From the NCBI GenBank assembly GCA_934446455.1, contig CAKSEE010000062.1:1-8497 (forward strand): a stretch of DNA of 8,497 bases, written 5' to 3'. Position 1 is the first letter of the stretch, and each line of letters starts with the position of its first letter. The translations under genes and the position numbers were made by a program. The notes under the pieces were generated by a model, which had not been told where the DNA came from, made no database searches, and saw nothing but the letters and a program-made list of their open reading frames with translations. The DNA is from an uncultured Oscillospiraceae bacterium (GTDB taxonomy: Bacteria > Bacillota > Clostridia > Oscillospirales > Ruminococcaceae). Positions 1 through 4,977 of this stretch are shown here, in pieces.

Positions 1-2
1 GT

Positions 3-122
3 CTGAACTCGCCCGCGAAGGTCGTGCTTCGCGCGCAGAAAACCGTCACGGCAGGCGCGGCGGCTAAGCTTACCGAGGAATTGGAGGGGCGCGGGTTTAA
101 GGTTTCGGCACGGAAGATTTGA
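3..122 (+). CDS. C-terminal fragment of an unrecognised protein
   Basis: An open frame enters from the left edge and ends with TGA at 120-122, giving about 39 residues. They are rich in Ala, Lys and Val and end in GFKVSARKI. The stretch alternates a probable beta-strand (KVVLRA), an Ala/Glu-rich helix (AGAAAKLTEELEGRG) and a closing strand, as at the end of an alpha/beta domain. I do not recognise the family and assign no function. The frame is supported by codon use like that of the other genes in the window and by a hairpin starting 10 nt after the stop. The start lies outside the window. Confidence 0.6.
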   Translation: MNSPAKVVLRAQKTVTAGAAAKLTEELEGRGFKVSARKI

Positions 123-132
123 GATATGGGTC

Positions 133-161
133 GCCCCCGTTCTGCTTTGCAGGGCGGGGGC
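133..161 (+). terminator. GC-rich hairpin after the left-edge gene, probable terminator
   Basis: A 7-bp stem GCCCCCG/CGGGGGC (133-139 with 155-161) is extended by a TT/GG internal loop and a CTGC/GCAG stem (142-145 with 149-152) closed by a TTT loop. It starts 10 nt after the upstream stop codon. The following tail (AGGTTTGTG) is a poor U-tract, so termination may be inefficient. Confidence 0.45.
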
Positions 162-202
162 AGGTTTGTGTGTGGCGGCGTTCCGCGTTTCATGCGGGTG
201 AA

Positions 203-249
203 AACAGGGTATAAAAAAGCGCCTCGCCACGGAAATGCGTGCGAGGCAC
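203..249 (-). terminator. Duplicate intrinsic terminator (distal copy)
   Basis: This is the same stem-loop and six-T tail as the copy at 293-339, with one base changed in the loop region. It sits 90 bp further downstream on the minus strand and would catch read-through from the tRNA unit toward the gene ending at 122. Confidence 0.8.
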
Positions 250-292
250 TCAATGTATGGTTTGGAATGAGTCCGCGTTTCATGCGGGTGAA

Positions 293-339
293 AACAGGGT
301 ATAAAAAAGCGCCTCGCCGCGGAAATGCGTGCGAGGCAC
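293..339 (-). terminator. Intrinsic terminator of the tRNA unit (proximal copy)
   Basis: Read on the minus strand, the stem GTGCCTCGC/GCGAGGCGC (9 bp with one G-U pair) is followed by GCTTTTTTATA. It begins a few bases after the encoded CCA of tRNA-Ser and is the natural end of the tRNA transcript. Confidence 0.85.
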
Positions 340-343
340 TCGC

Positions 344-432
344 TGGCGGAGAAGAAGGGATTCGAACCCTTGTGAGGTTGCCCTCAAACGGTTTTCAAGA
401 CCGCCTCGTTATGACCACTTCGATACTTCTCC
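344..432 (-). tRNA. tRNA-Ser(UGA)
   Basis: On the minus strand the acceptor stem GGAGAAG (426-432) pairs with CTTCTCC (348-354), followed by discriminator G and an encoded CCA (344-346). The anticodon arm is GCGGT-CTTGAAA-ACCGT, with anticodon TGA at 395-397. A long variable arm (TTGAGGGCAACCTCA) marks a class II tRNA, as expected for serine. The T arm AAGGG-TTCGAAT-CCCTT is intact. Length is 89 nt including CCA. It is the second tRNA of a two-gene unit and reads UCA and related serine codons. Confidence 0.97.
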
Positions 433-438
433 GAATAA

Positions 439-466
439 GACAGCCTCCCGTAATCAGGAGGCTGTC
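439..466 (-). other. Perfect 10-bp hairpin between the two tRNAs
   Basis: GACAGCCTCC (439-448) and GGAGGCTGTC (457-466) form a perfect 10-bp stem with an 8-nt loop. It lies 4 nt after the CCA of tRNA-Thr and 6 nt before the 5' end of tRNA-Ser. Only TTATTC follows it on the minus strand, so it is a weak terminator at best. It may partially attenuate transcription or mark the tRNA ends for processing. Confidence 0.7.
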
Positions 467-470
467 AAAG

Positions 471-546
471 TGGAGCTGTTAATCAGAGTCGAACTGATGA
501 CCTCATCCTTACCAAGGATGTGCTCTACCAACTGAGCTATAACAGC
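471..546 (-). tRNA. tRNA-Thr(GGU)
   Basis: On the minus strand, acceptor GCTGTTA (540-546) pairs with TAACAGC (475-481), followed by discriminator T and an encoded CCA (471-473). The D arm carries AGCTCAGTTGGTAGAGC. The anticodon arm is CATCC-TTGGTAA-GGATG with anticodon GGT at 511-513. The T arm is ATCAG-TTCGACT-CTGAT. Length is 76 nt. It is the first gene after the promoter at 562-590. Confidence 0.97.
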
Positions 547-561
547 GTTCCAACGTGTTAT

Positions 562-590
562 ATTATATCACACGAAAACGCATTTGTCAA
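562..590 (-). promoter_or_regulatory. Consensus sigma-A promoter of the tRNA-Thr/tRNA-Ser unit
   Basis: TTGACA (585-590) and TATAAT (562-567) are both perfect consensus hexamers with a 17-bp spacer. The tRNA begins 16 nt after the -10 box, leaving a very short leader, as is usual for stable-RNA promoters. The DNA upstream (591-620) is A/T-rich with an A-tract, which could act as an UP element. Confidence 0.92.
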
Positions 591-659
591 CCCCTTTTTT
601 GATTTTTTTAAATTTTATTTTACAATATGCTGCAAAGCGCACCGTTATGCGAAATACTG

Positions 660-1299
660 CAAATGCGGCACCGCTATAGACGATGCCGCATGATTATTAT
701 TCAGTTGTTGTGCCGCTTTCAGCCCTGACGTAACAGCGGCTAGGCGGTTAAATCAGCTTAATACATCGGTATGTACTTCCTTTGTAAAATTTCTCTGAGA
801 AGTCTTACTTGTACATCGGACTCTATCCTTTCACAGATTTGGGTTCCTGCCGTTTCTTGTATGCGAACATATTTACCACCCTGTTTCGCAAGATAATCTA
901 TGTGAACGCATTTCGCGGTGGGAATCATCTGCGGGAGCCTTGCGCCGTGCATTTTAATGGGCTTTAGCGCCCTGCAATGGCGGTAACTGCGCCTTTGGGG
1001 GAGAACCCCGCGCTGTTTTCGCCCTTTATCGTTCAGCTCAGGCGGTCGGCGGAATGTGACCCCGTGTCATCACATTGACCGCAGATGAAATATTCTGTTC
1101 CTCAGTGCTTTCCATCGGACTCGCATCCTTTCTGCTTAAAGCTGTTATAGTTGTGAGGTTTGCGGGAGCTTTATCGTGGTGTGCCGCCCTCTTCTTCCAG
1201 AGAGCCTTTCCCGCGGTAGTCAGCGACCCATTGGTATTACCCCTTTCGGTTTTATAAGGCGGGTCCCTGTCTGCTTTCGCTTTCTGTTTCCCTTTCCTT
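660..1299 (-). ncRNA. Candidate large structured non-coding RNA upstream of tRNAs
   Basis: This roughly 640-nt stretch has no convincing gene but has its own strong promoter at its upstream end and a strong hairpin at its downstream end. Visible minus-strand helices include GACCC/GGGTC (1261-1265 with 1225-1229) around a CC-GAAA-GG hairpin, AAAGCT/AGCTTT (1167-1172 with 1138-1143), and AATGTGA/TCACATT (1070-1076 with 1053-1059) with an outer GCGGTC/GACCGC extension. Others are GGGG-TTCT-CCCC (998-1009), GGCG/CGCC (979-993), GTACAT-ACCG-ATGTAT (761-776), GCCGCT/AGCGGC (735-740 with 712-717) and the 663-691 hairpin. Size, strand and position just upstream of tRNA genes fit the ROOL and GOLLD classes of ornate RNAs, but I cannot confirm their consensus from memory. 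Ends are approximate: the 5' end is set from the promoter and the 3' end from the last hairpin. It could instead be degenerate mobile DNA or a leader with short peptides. Confidence 0.45.
663..691 (-). terminator. Terminal 11-bp hairpin of the candidate ncRNA
   Basis: On the minus strand, ATGCGGCATCG pairs with CGGTGCCGCAT (11 bp with one G-U) around a 7-nt loop. The tail TTGCAGTATTTCG is only moderately T-rich, so it may be a 3'-end stabilising hairpin rather than an efficient terminator. Confidence 0.5.
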
Positions 1300-1305
1300 G
1301 TATAT

Positions 1306-1334
1306 ATAATACCACACATTTTCGTCAAAGTCAA
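1306..1334 (-). promoter_or_regulatory. Promoter of the candidate structured RNA
   Basis: TTGACT (1329-1334) and TATTAT (1306-1311) are separated by 17 bp. This predicts a start near 1299 and transcription leftward through a region with no clear gene. It is divergent from the promoter at 1452-1480; the roughly 115 bp between them are A/T-rich and hold no gene that I can see. Confidence 0.75.
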
Positions 1335-1451
1335 TAGTTTTTTTTAAGAATTGCAATGTCGTTTTGTACAACATTTTTTCACGCGTTTTGTTGAATCTCA
1401 TGATAATTGCTTAAATAATGCGCCCTGCGGCGATTTTTCACAAAATTCCTC

Positions 1452-1480
1452 TTGACAATCCGCCCGTCATGGTGTAAAAT
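1452..1480 (+). promoter_or_regulatory. Promoter of the DUF1292 gene
   Basis: TTGACA (1452-1457) and TAAAAT (1475-1480) have a 17-bp spacer. The predicted start near 1487 leaves a leader of about 100 nt with small hairpins before the ribosome binding site AAAGGA and the ATG at 1588. No known riboswitch is recognisable in the leader. Confidence 0.85.
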
Positions 1481-1587
1481 ATAGACAGAATGTGCGTGCT
1501 GAATGAGGCGGGCGGCGATCCTGCCGGAACTGTATTTGCGGCGCAAGGCGCATTTGTAATGCAATAACGCATCGAAAGGATAACGAT

Positions 1588-1908
1588 ATGGCTGAAAACA
1601 ACGATATCACCCTTGACGAGGACGAGGGAATAATTGAGCTTGAGGACGAGGACGGCAACATCACCCGCTTCGAGTTCGTTGACCGTATAGAAAAGGACGG
1701 CGAGGTATACTTTGCGCTTGTTCCTGCGGAGTATGACGAGGACGAGGGCGCTACCGAGTTCGTAGTGTTAAAGCAGACGCTGATAAACGGCGAGGATATG
1801 CTTGTGACCGTTGACGATGATGACGAGTACAACGCTGTCGGCGAGCTGTTCCTGCAGCGCTTTGCAGAGCTGCCCGAGCTTGACGTGGAGGGCGACGACG
1901 GGGAATAA
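1588..1908 (+). CDS. DUF1292 family protein (YrzB-type)
   Basis: This 106-residue, strongly acidic protein contains the DUF1292 pattern. The core ITRFEFVDRIEKDGEVYFALVPAEYDED (read in two parts: strand-turn-strand around residues 25-35, then the YFALVPAE strand near 42-49) is followed by EFVVLKQT and ends in a predicted helix (EYNAVGELFLQRF). DUF1292 proteins are small cytosolic proteins of Firmicutes with no established biochemical role. They are often encoded near alaS and Holliday-junction resolvase genes. The start is supported by GAAAGGA 8 nt upstream of the ATG. Runs of Asp/Glu at both ends are probably disordered. It has its own promoter and is followed by a hairpin and the 6S-like RNA. 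The family call is firm; the function is unknown. Confidence 0.88.
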   Translation: MAENNDITLDEDEGIIELEDEDGNITRFEFVDRIEKDGEVYFALVPAEYDEDEGATEFVVLKQTLINGEDMLVTVDDDDEYNAVGELFLQRFAELPELDVEGDDGE

Positions 1909-1946
1909 TTCCCTTGTATCATCACCCGCAAAAAGAAGAAAATAAT

Positions 1947-1970
1947 CGTGTCGGGAGAAATCCCGATACG
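1947..1970 (+). other. GAAA-tetraloop hairpin between DUF1292 gene and 6S-like RNA
   Basis: CGTGTCGGGA (1947-1956) pairs with TCCCGATACG (1961-1970) through 10 bp with one G-U, closed by a GAAA tetraloop. There is no U-tract on the plus strand, so it is not a clear terminator for the DUF1292 mRNA. It may be a processing stem or 3' stabiliser just ahead of the RNA beginning near 1974. The minus-strand flank is T-rich (ATTATTTTC), but no minus-strand gene precedes it. Confidence 0.6.
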
Positions 1971-1973
1971 GAA

Positions 1974-2188
1974 AAAGAGCCTACTGCCTTGTAGCCCGCA
2001 GCGCTGCTGCGGTTCGCATATGTGTGCTAGTATGATCCAACACATTGTAAAAGGGATTTCGGCTCCGGCGGCGGATTGCAGACCTCCCGTACTGCGGAAG
2101 ATAGGGAGCGTGAAACCGTTGGGCGATTTTTACCCACCCTGCCATAAGCGGGTTTTATATTGCATCTTACGGCAAGGCGGTGCTTTTT
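1974..2188 (+). ncRNA. ssrS: Probable 6S RNA
   Basis: 6S RNA binds housekeeping sigma-factor RNA polymerase by mimicking an open promoter and serves as a template for short product RNAs. Here the two ends of a 215-nt segment form a long closing stem: AAAGAGC with GCTTTTT, then ACTGCCTTG (1983-1991) with CAAGGCGGT (2173-2181). Next comes CCCGC/GCGGG (1995-1999 with 2148-2152), further in GTAAAA/TTTTAC, and an apical CTCCC/GGGAG hairpin, giving the expected rod shape. The elements GTGTGCTAGT, AAAAGGGATTTCGGCTCC and TTTTTACCCACC resemble Firmicutes 6S RNAs as I remember them. A competing hairpin CCGCAGC-GCT-GCTGCGG (1996-2012) lies in the 5' arm. There is no strong separate promoter, so it may be processed from the DUF1292 transcript. 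The structured-RNA call is strong; the 6S identity is moderately sure. Confidence 0.65.
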
Positions 2189-2198
2189 GAAAAGAATG

Positions 2199-2231
2199 CG
2201 GGGAGAGTCGCACGGCTCTCCCCGTTTTTTT
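2199..2231 (+). terminator. Strong intrinsic terminator after the 6S-like RNA
   Basis: A 9-bp perfect stem CGGGGAGAG/CTCTCCCCG (2199-2207 with 2216-2224) has an 8-nt loop and is followed directly by seven Ts (2225-2231). It ends the DUF1292/6S transcription unit 10 nt after the RNA's closing stem. Confidence 0.92.
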
Positions 2232-2308
2232 GCGCGGGGAGTTCCCGCACGATTTTTGCCGGAACGGGGGCGCTCTGCGCGCGGTATTGCCGCCTGTACG
2301 GCTCGGAC

Positions 2309-2337
2309 TTGATTTTTTTGCGCGAATATGGTATGAT
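2309..2337 (+). promoter_or_regulatory. Promoter of the tRNA nucleotidyltransferase gene
   Basis: TTGATT (2309-2314) and TATGAT (2332-2337) have a 17-bp spacer. It lies downstream of the strong terminator and about 95 bp before the coding start, so the gene is transcribed independently of the 6S region. Confidence 0.7.
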
Positions 2338-2416
2338 TATGTAAGATAACGGACGAAAAAGTCTTTTATCTGCCGCATGCCCTGTGTTTATATCAGGCGC
2401 CGCCGGCAAACAACTG

Positions 2417-2422
2417 AAAGGA
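2417..2422 (+). promoter_or_regulatory. Ribosome binding site deciding the start at 2433
   Basis: AAAGGA at 2417-2422 is 10 nt upstream of the GTG at 2433 but only 1 nt from the alternative in-frame GTG at 2424, which is too close. The site therefore favours 2433, and the shorter N-terminus matches the way this enzyme family usually begins. Confidence 0.7.
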
Positions 2423-2432
2423 AGTGACTGCG

Positions 2433-3926
2433 GTGATAATTCTGCCCGAACCCGTGACGCGCGCGCTTGGTGTGCTTGAAAACGCGGGATTTGACGCGTA
2501 TGTGGCGGGGCGCTGCGTGCGCGAACTTGTGCTGGGCAACAGTCCGCAGGATTTTGACATAGTGACCAACGCGGGGCTGAACGATATCCTGTTCGCGTTC
2601 CGCGACTACCGCATTTCCGACGAGGGAATGGCGCGCGGCGAGATTCTGGTGAACGTTGTGGGAATGTTCATACAGGTGTCGCCCTACCGCCGCGAGGTGT
2701 TCGGCAGCCGCGTTATTTACGCGGACGACCTTGAAACGGACTTGTTCCGCAGGGGCTTTACGATAAACGCCATGGCGTATTCGCCGCGCACGGGGCTTGT
2801 GGACCCTTTCGGCGGGCACAGCTGCCTTACGGGCGAGGTGAAGCGCATTGTCGCTATCGGCGAGAACGTAACAAAAAGCACGCGCGAGAACGGCAAGCCC
2901 GTGACGGAAACCTATTATGATATGTCGCGCAGCTTCACCACCGCGCCGCACAGGATACTTGAGGCGATACGCCGCTGCGCCGAGGGCGATTACGAGATAG
3001 AGGAGCAGACGCGCGCCGCAATGCGAAGCAACGTAAGCTGCTTTGAGTACGCCGACAAAAAGCGCATTTTCACTGAGCTTCAGCGCATTGTTATGGGCAA
3101 GTACGCCGCGCGCGTGCTTGAGGAATACGCGGATATCCTGAAGTACCTGCTGCCCGAAATAGAGCCGTGCATAGGGCTTGACCAGCGCTCGCCGCACCAC
3201 AAGTTCACGGTGTGGACGCATATTGCGCGCTCTGTGGGATTCGCCCTGCCCGAGCCGTCGGTGCGCTTTGCAATGCTGTTTCACGACCTCGGCAAGCCCG
3301 AGTGTATGTCGATCGACTACACGGGGCGCGGACATTTCAAGGGCCATGCGGAGCGCAGCAGGCTTCTTGCGGAGGGAATAATGCGCCGCCTTGAGTTTGA
3401 ACGGCCGCTTTTTGACGAAGTGAGCTGGCTTGTATACCACCACGACGTGGAGATACCCACGGACAGAAAGGCGCTTAAGGGGCTTCTGCGCGAGCTGGGG
3501 GCGGCAGACCTGCGGCAGCTTATTCAGTGCGAGATTGCGGACAACCGCGCCAAGGAGGAAGAAACGGAAACCGAGCGCGTAAAGGGGCTGCGGGCTTCTC
3601 TTGCGGCGCTTGAGGAGATAGAGGCGACGGGCGAGTGCTACGACATAAGCCAGCTTGCCGTAACAAAGCGCGACCTTATCGAGCACCGCTTTGTTTTTAC
3701 CGAAAAGGAAGCGGACGAGCTTCTTGCGGCGCTTTTCGATATCGTTCTGGACAAGCCGTCGTTCAATAACAGGCTTATGCTGCTTGACATGGCGCAGCGC
3801 AGCAAGGAGCGCTTGGAGCAGCTCGCCGAGGAGCGTGAGCAGCGCCTGCGCGAGCAGATAGAGCGCGAGAAAATAACGCACGACCGCAGGAAAGAGCCGA
3901 TATTCACCAAAAAGAAACGGCAATAA
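2433..3926 (+). CDS. cca: CCA tRNA nucleotidyltransferase-like protein with HD domain, divergent
   Basis: A 497-residue class II nucleotidyltransferase of the family that adds or repairs the 3' CCA of tRNA using CTP and ATP. The head carries a GRCVRELVLG loop (26-35) and the metal-binding DFD (40-42). These are followed by RRGFTINAMAY (106-116) and VDPFGG. A C-terminal HD domain has H263, HD at 284-285, H301, H305 and HH at 336-337. Several family residues differ: the usual GG loop is GR (26-27), RRDFT is RRGFT, and the region normally reading EDxLRxLRAxRF is APHRILEAIRR (171-181) after an insertion of about 20 residues. The tail (452-497) is highly charged, probably coiled, and makes it longer than the usual 400-450 residues. 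It is monocistronic. The family is clear; full CCA-adding activity is uncertain. Confidence 0.85.
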   Translation: MIILPEPVTRALGVLENAGFDAYVAGRCVRELVLGNSPQDFDIVTNAGLNDILFAFRDYRISDEGMARGEILVNVVGMFIQVSPYRREVFGSRVIYADDLETDLFRRGFTINAMAYSPRTGLVDPFGGHSCLTGEVKRIVAIGENVTKSTRENGKPVTETYYDMSRSFTTAPHRILEAIRRCAEGDYEIEEQTRAAMRSNVSCFEYADKKRIFTELQRIVMGKYAARVLEEYADILKYLLPEIEPCIGLDQRSPHHKFTVWTHIARSVGFALPEPSVRFAMLFHDLGKPECMSIDYTGRGHFKGHAERSRLLAEGIMRRLEFERPLFDEVSWLVYHHDVEIPTDRKALKGLLRELGAADLRQLIQCEIADNRAKEEETETERVKGLRASLAALEEIEATGECYDISQLAVTKRDLIEHRFVFTEKEADELLAALFDIVLDKPSFNNRLMLLDMAQRSKERLEQLAEEREQRLREQIEREKITHDRRKEPIFTKKKRQ

Positions 3927-3935
3927 AAAAGATAA

Positions 3936-3960
3936 ACGGGGGCTTAACAGCTCCCGTTTT
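3936..3960. terminator. Bidirectional terminator between convergent units
   Basis: ACGGGGGC (3936-3943) pairs with GCTCCCGT (3950-3957) through 8 bp with one G-U, with loop TTAACA. On the plus strand it is followed by TTTTCG and ends the nucleotidyltransferase transcript 10 nt after the stop. On the minus strand it is followed by TTTATCTTTTTT and can end the five-gene operon. The 3961-4039 stretch before the kinase stop holds small inverted repeats only. Confidence 0.85.
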
Positions 3961-4039
3961 CGTATTAGTTGATATGTTCTGCCGAAAGACAGCGCCATTT
4001 GCGCCGTATTTTCGGGCGCGTGAAAGCGTATTACGCATA

Positions 4040-4495
4040 TCATCCGCCCTTTTTCGGCAGAAACACCGCGCACCATGCCGCAGCGAGCGCCGCCGCTAGC
4101 AAAAGCGCGCACAGCGGGCGCTGCGAGAAATGCTCCCATATAGCCGCAAAGCGCGCAAAGTCCCAGAAAAGCGCCGCCCCGACGCCTGCGGCGAAAACCG
4201 CAGCCGCAAGCACCGCGCCCGCCGCGCAGTCCTTGGCGTGCTTTATAAGCGGGTCCTTTTCGGGGGAAACCTTGTCGCACAGGCACTCAAGCGCCGTGTT
4301 TACCGCTTCAAGCGAAATCACCGCCGCGAATGTAAGCAGCAGCACCGCCCACTCCGCGCGGGAAAGCGCATAGAAGCGCGCCGCAAAGTACGCCGTAAAG
4401 CCCGCCGCGCACAGATGAAAGCGGAAGTTGCGCTCGCGCAGACACCGCGCAAGCCCCCTGCCCGCATACGCAAAGCCCTTGAAAAATCCGCTCAT
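4040..4495 (-). CDS. dgkA: Undecaprenol/diacylglycerol kinase (DgkA family)
   Basis: A 151-residue integral membrane lipid kinase. Gram-positive members phosphorylate mainly undecaprenol (and diacylglycerol) with ATP, feeding the lipid carrier of wall synthesis. Family signatures are visible: ERNFRFHL (21-28), EAVNTALECLCD (63-74) and KHAKDCAAGAVL (85-96), with the Glu and Asn of the active site in the second motif. Membrane segments lie near 26-45, 48-70 and 88-110, and an additional one near 127-146 ends in PKKGG. The usual length is about 120-140 residues with three helices, so the fourth C-terminal segment is somewhat unusual. The ATG overlaps the stop of the upstream ybeY (ATGA), with no good ribosome site of its own, which suggests translational coupling. 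It is the last gene of the operon. Confidence 0.92.
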   Translation of the reverse strand: MSGFFKGFAYAGRGLARCLRERNFRFHLCAAGFTAYFAARFYALSRAEWAVLLLTFAAVISLEAVNTALECLCDKVSPEKDPLIKHAKDCAAGAVLAAAVFAAGVGAALFWDFARFAAIWEHFSQRPLCALLLAAALAAAWCAVFLPKKGG

Positions 4496-4977
4496 CAGCC
4501 GTTCTCGCGGGTTATGCCGAGCTTGTCAAGCACCTTTTCCTGCTTGCCGAACATCTCGCGCTCCTCGTCCTCGCCGTTCACATGGTCGTACCCCAGCAGG
4601 TGGAACAGCGAGTGCGTCAGCAGAAACGCAACCTCCCTGCGGAAGCTGTGGCCGTACTCCTGCGCCTGCTCCTGCGCGCGTTCAAGCGAAATCACGATGT
4701 CGCCGAGAATTATGGCGTCCGTGTCGGGGTCTACCTCAAAGCCCTCGTCGGTAAGCATGGGGAACGACAGCACGTCCGTTACGCGGTCTATGCCGCGGTG
4801 TTCGCTGTTGAGCGCGCGTATCGTTTCGTTGTCCACAAACGTCACGGAAACCTCCGCGTCGTCCTCTATGCCCTCCTCCTCGAGCGCTGCGCGCGTGCAG
4901 CTTTCAATAAGCTGCTCGGCGTCCTCGGGCGGGGAGAGCTTGTCCTGCTCGTTGCTGTAGAAAATCTCTATCTTCAT
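4495..4977 (-). CDS. ybeY: Endoribonuclease YbeY (rRNA maturation factor)
   Basis: A 160-residue metallo-endoribonuclease acting in the cytosol on 16S rRNA 3'-end maturation and 70S ribosome quality control. The zinc motif is THSLFHLLGYDH (121-132), with H122, H126 and H132 as ligands. The preceding family motifs RVTDVLSFP (65-73) and LGDIVIS (91-97) are present. The length is typical. An AGGAGG ribosome binding site lies 5 nt before the ATG, and the start overlaps the phoH stop (ATGA). The order phoH-ybeY-dgkA is conserved in Firmicutes. The motif has HS rather than the common HG before the second His, a variant also seen in Gram-positive members. Confidence 0.95.
   Translation of the reverse strand: MKIEIFYSNEQDKLSPPEDAEQLIESCTRAALEEEGIEDDAEVSVTFVDNETIRALNSEHRGIDRVTDVLSFPMLTDEGFEVDPDTDAIILGDIVISLERAQEQAQEYGHSFRREVAFLLTHSLFHLLGYDHVNGEDEEREMFGKQEKVLDKLGITRENG

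Larger units (their letters stand above)
182..341. repeat. 70-bp direct repeat, two copies 90 bp apart
   Basis: Positions 182-251 and 272-341 are identical except for A219 versus G309, which is 69 of 70 matches. A 20-bp unrelated stretch separates them. Each copy carries one complete minus-strand intrinsic terminator. The second copy ends just 2 bp before the encoded CCA end of tRNA-Ser, so the repeat is the tRNA-distal tail of the unit, duplicated. The high identity indicates recent duplication or gene conversion. A plausible origin is unequal recombination that removed or duplicated a tRNA, leaving an extra terminator. Confidence 0.95.

Noticed and set aside
182..341. CRISPR-like direct repeats
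   Set aside because: There are only two 70-bp units with one 20-bp spacer, each containing a terminator; no further units and no cas genes are visible.
126..482. A 118-residue plus-strand frame with an internal peptide repeat
   Set aside because: The peptide repeat is only the translation of the duplicated terminator, and the frame continues through tRNA-Ser on the opposite strand.
758..952. A 64-residue minus-strand frame
   Set aside because: The amino acid mix is reasonable, but no ribosome binding site precedes the ATG and the frame covers several of the RNA helices. Comparative data would be needed to revive it.
1038..1334. A 98-residue minus-strand frame after the promoter at 1306-1334
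   Set aside because: Its first codons overlap the promoter itself, it has no ribosome site at the first ATG, and the peptide shows no family resemblance. A 25-residue internal version starting near 1115 does have an upstream AGAAAGGA and is kept as an open possibility.
1467..2045. A 192-residue Ser-rich open frame on the minus strand
   Set aside because: The serine runs are the antisense of Asp/Glu codons in the DUF1292 gene, and the frame also overlaps that gene's promoter and the 6S-like RNA.
2050..2110. Cobalamin riboswitch
   Set aside because: AAAAGGGA followed by a CCCG-ACTG-GGAAG pattern looks similar at first, but the GCCACTG B12 box is absent and the long closing stem fits 6S better.
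2388..4286. A 632-residue open frame on the minus strand
   Set aside because: It lies antisense to the nucleotidyltransferase gene and runs on into the kinase gene in another frame. Its composition (Arg/Ala/His/Leu-rich) is typical of a shadow of GC-rich coding DNA, and no family motif is seen.
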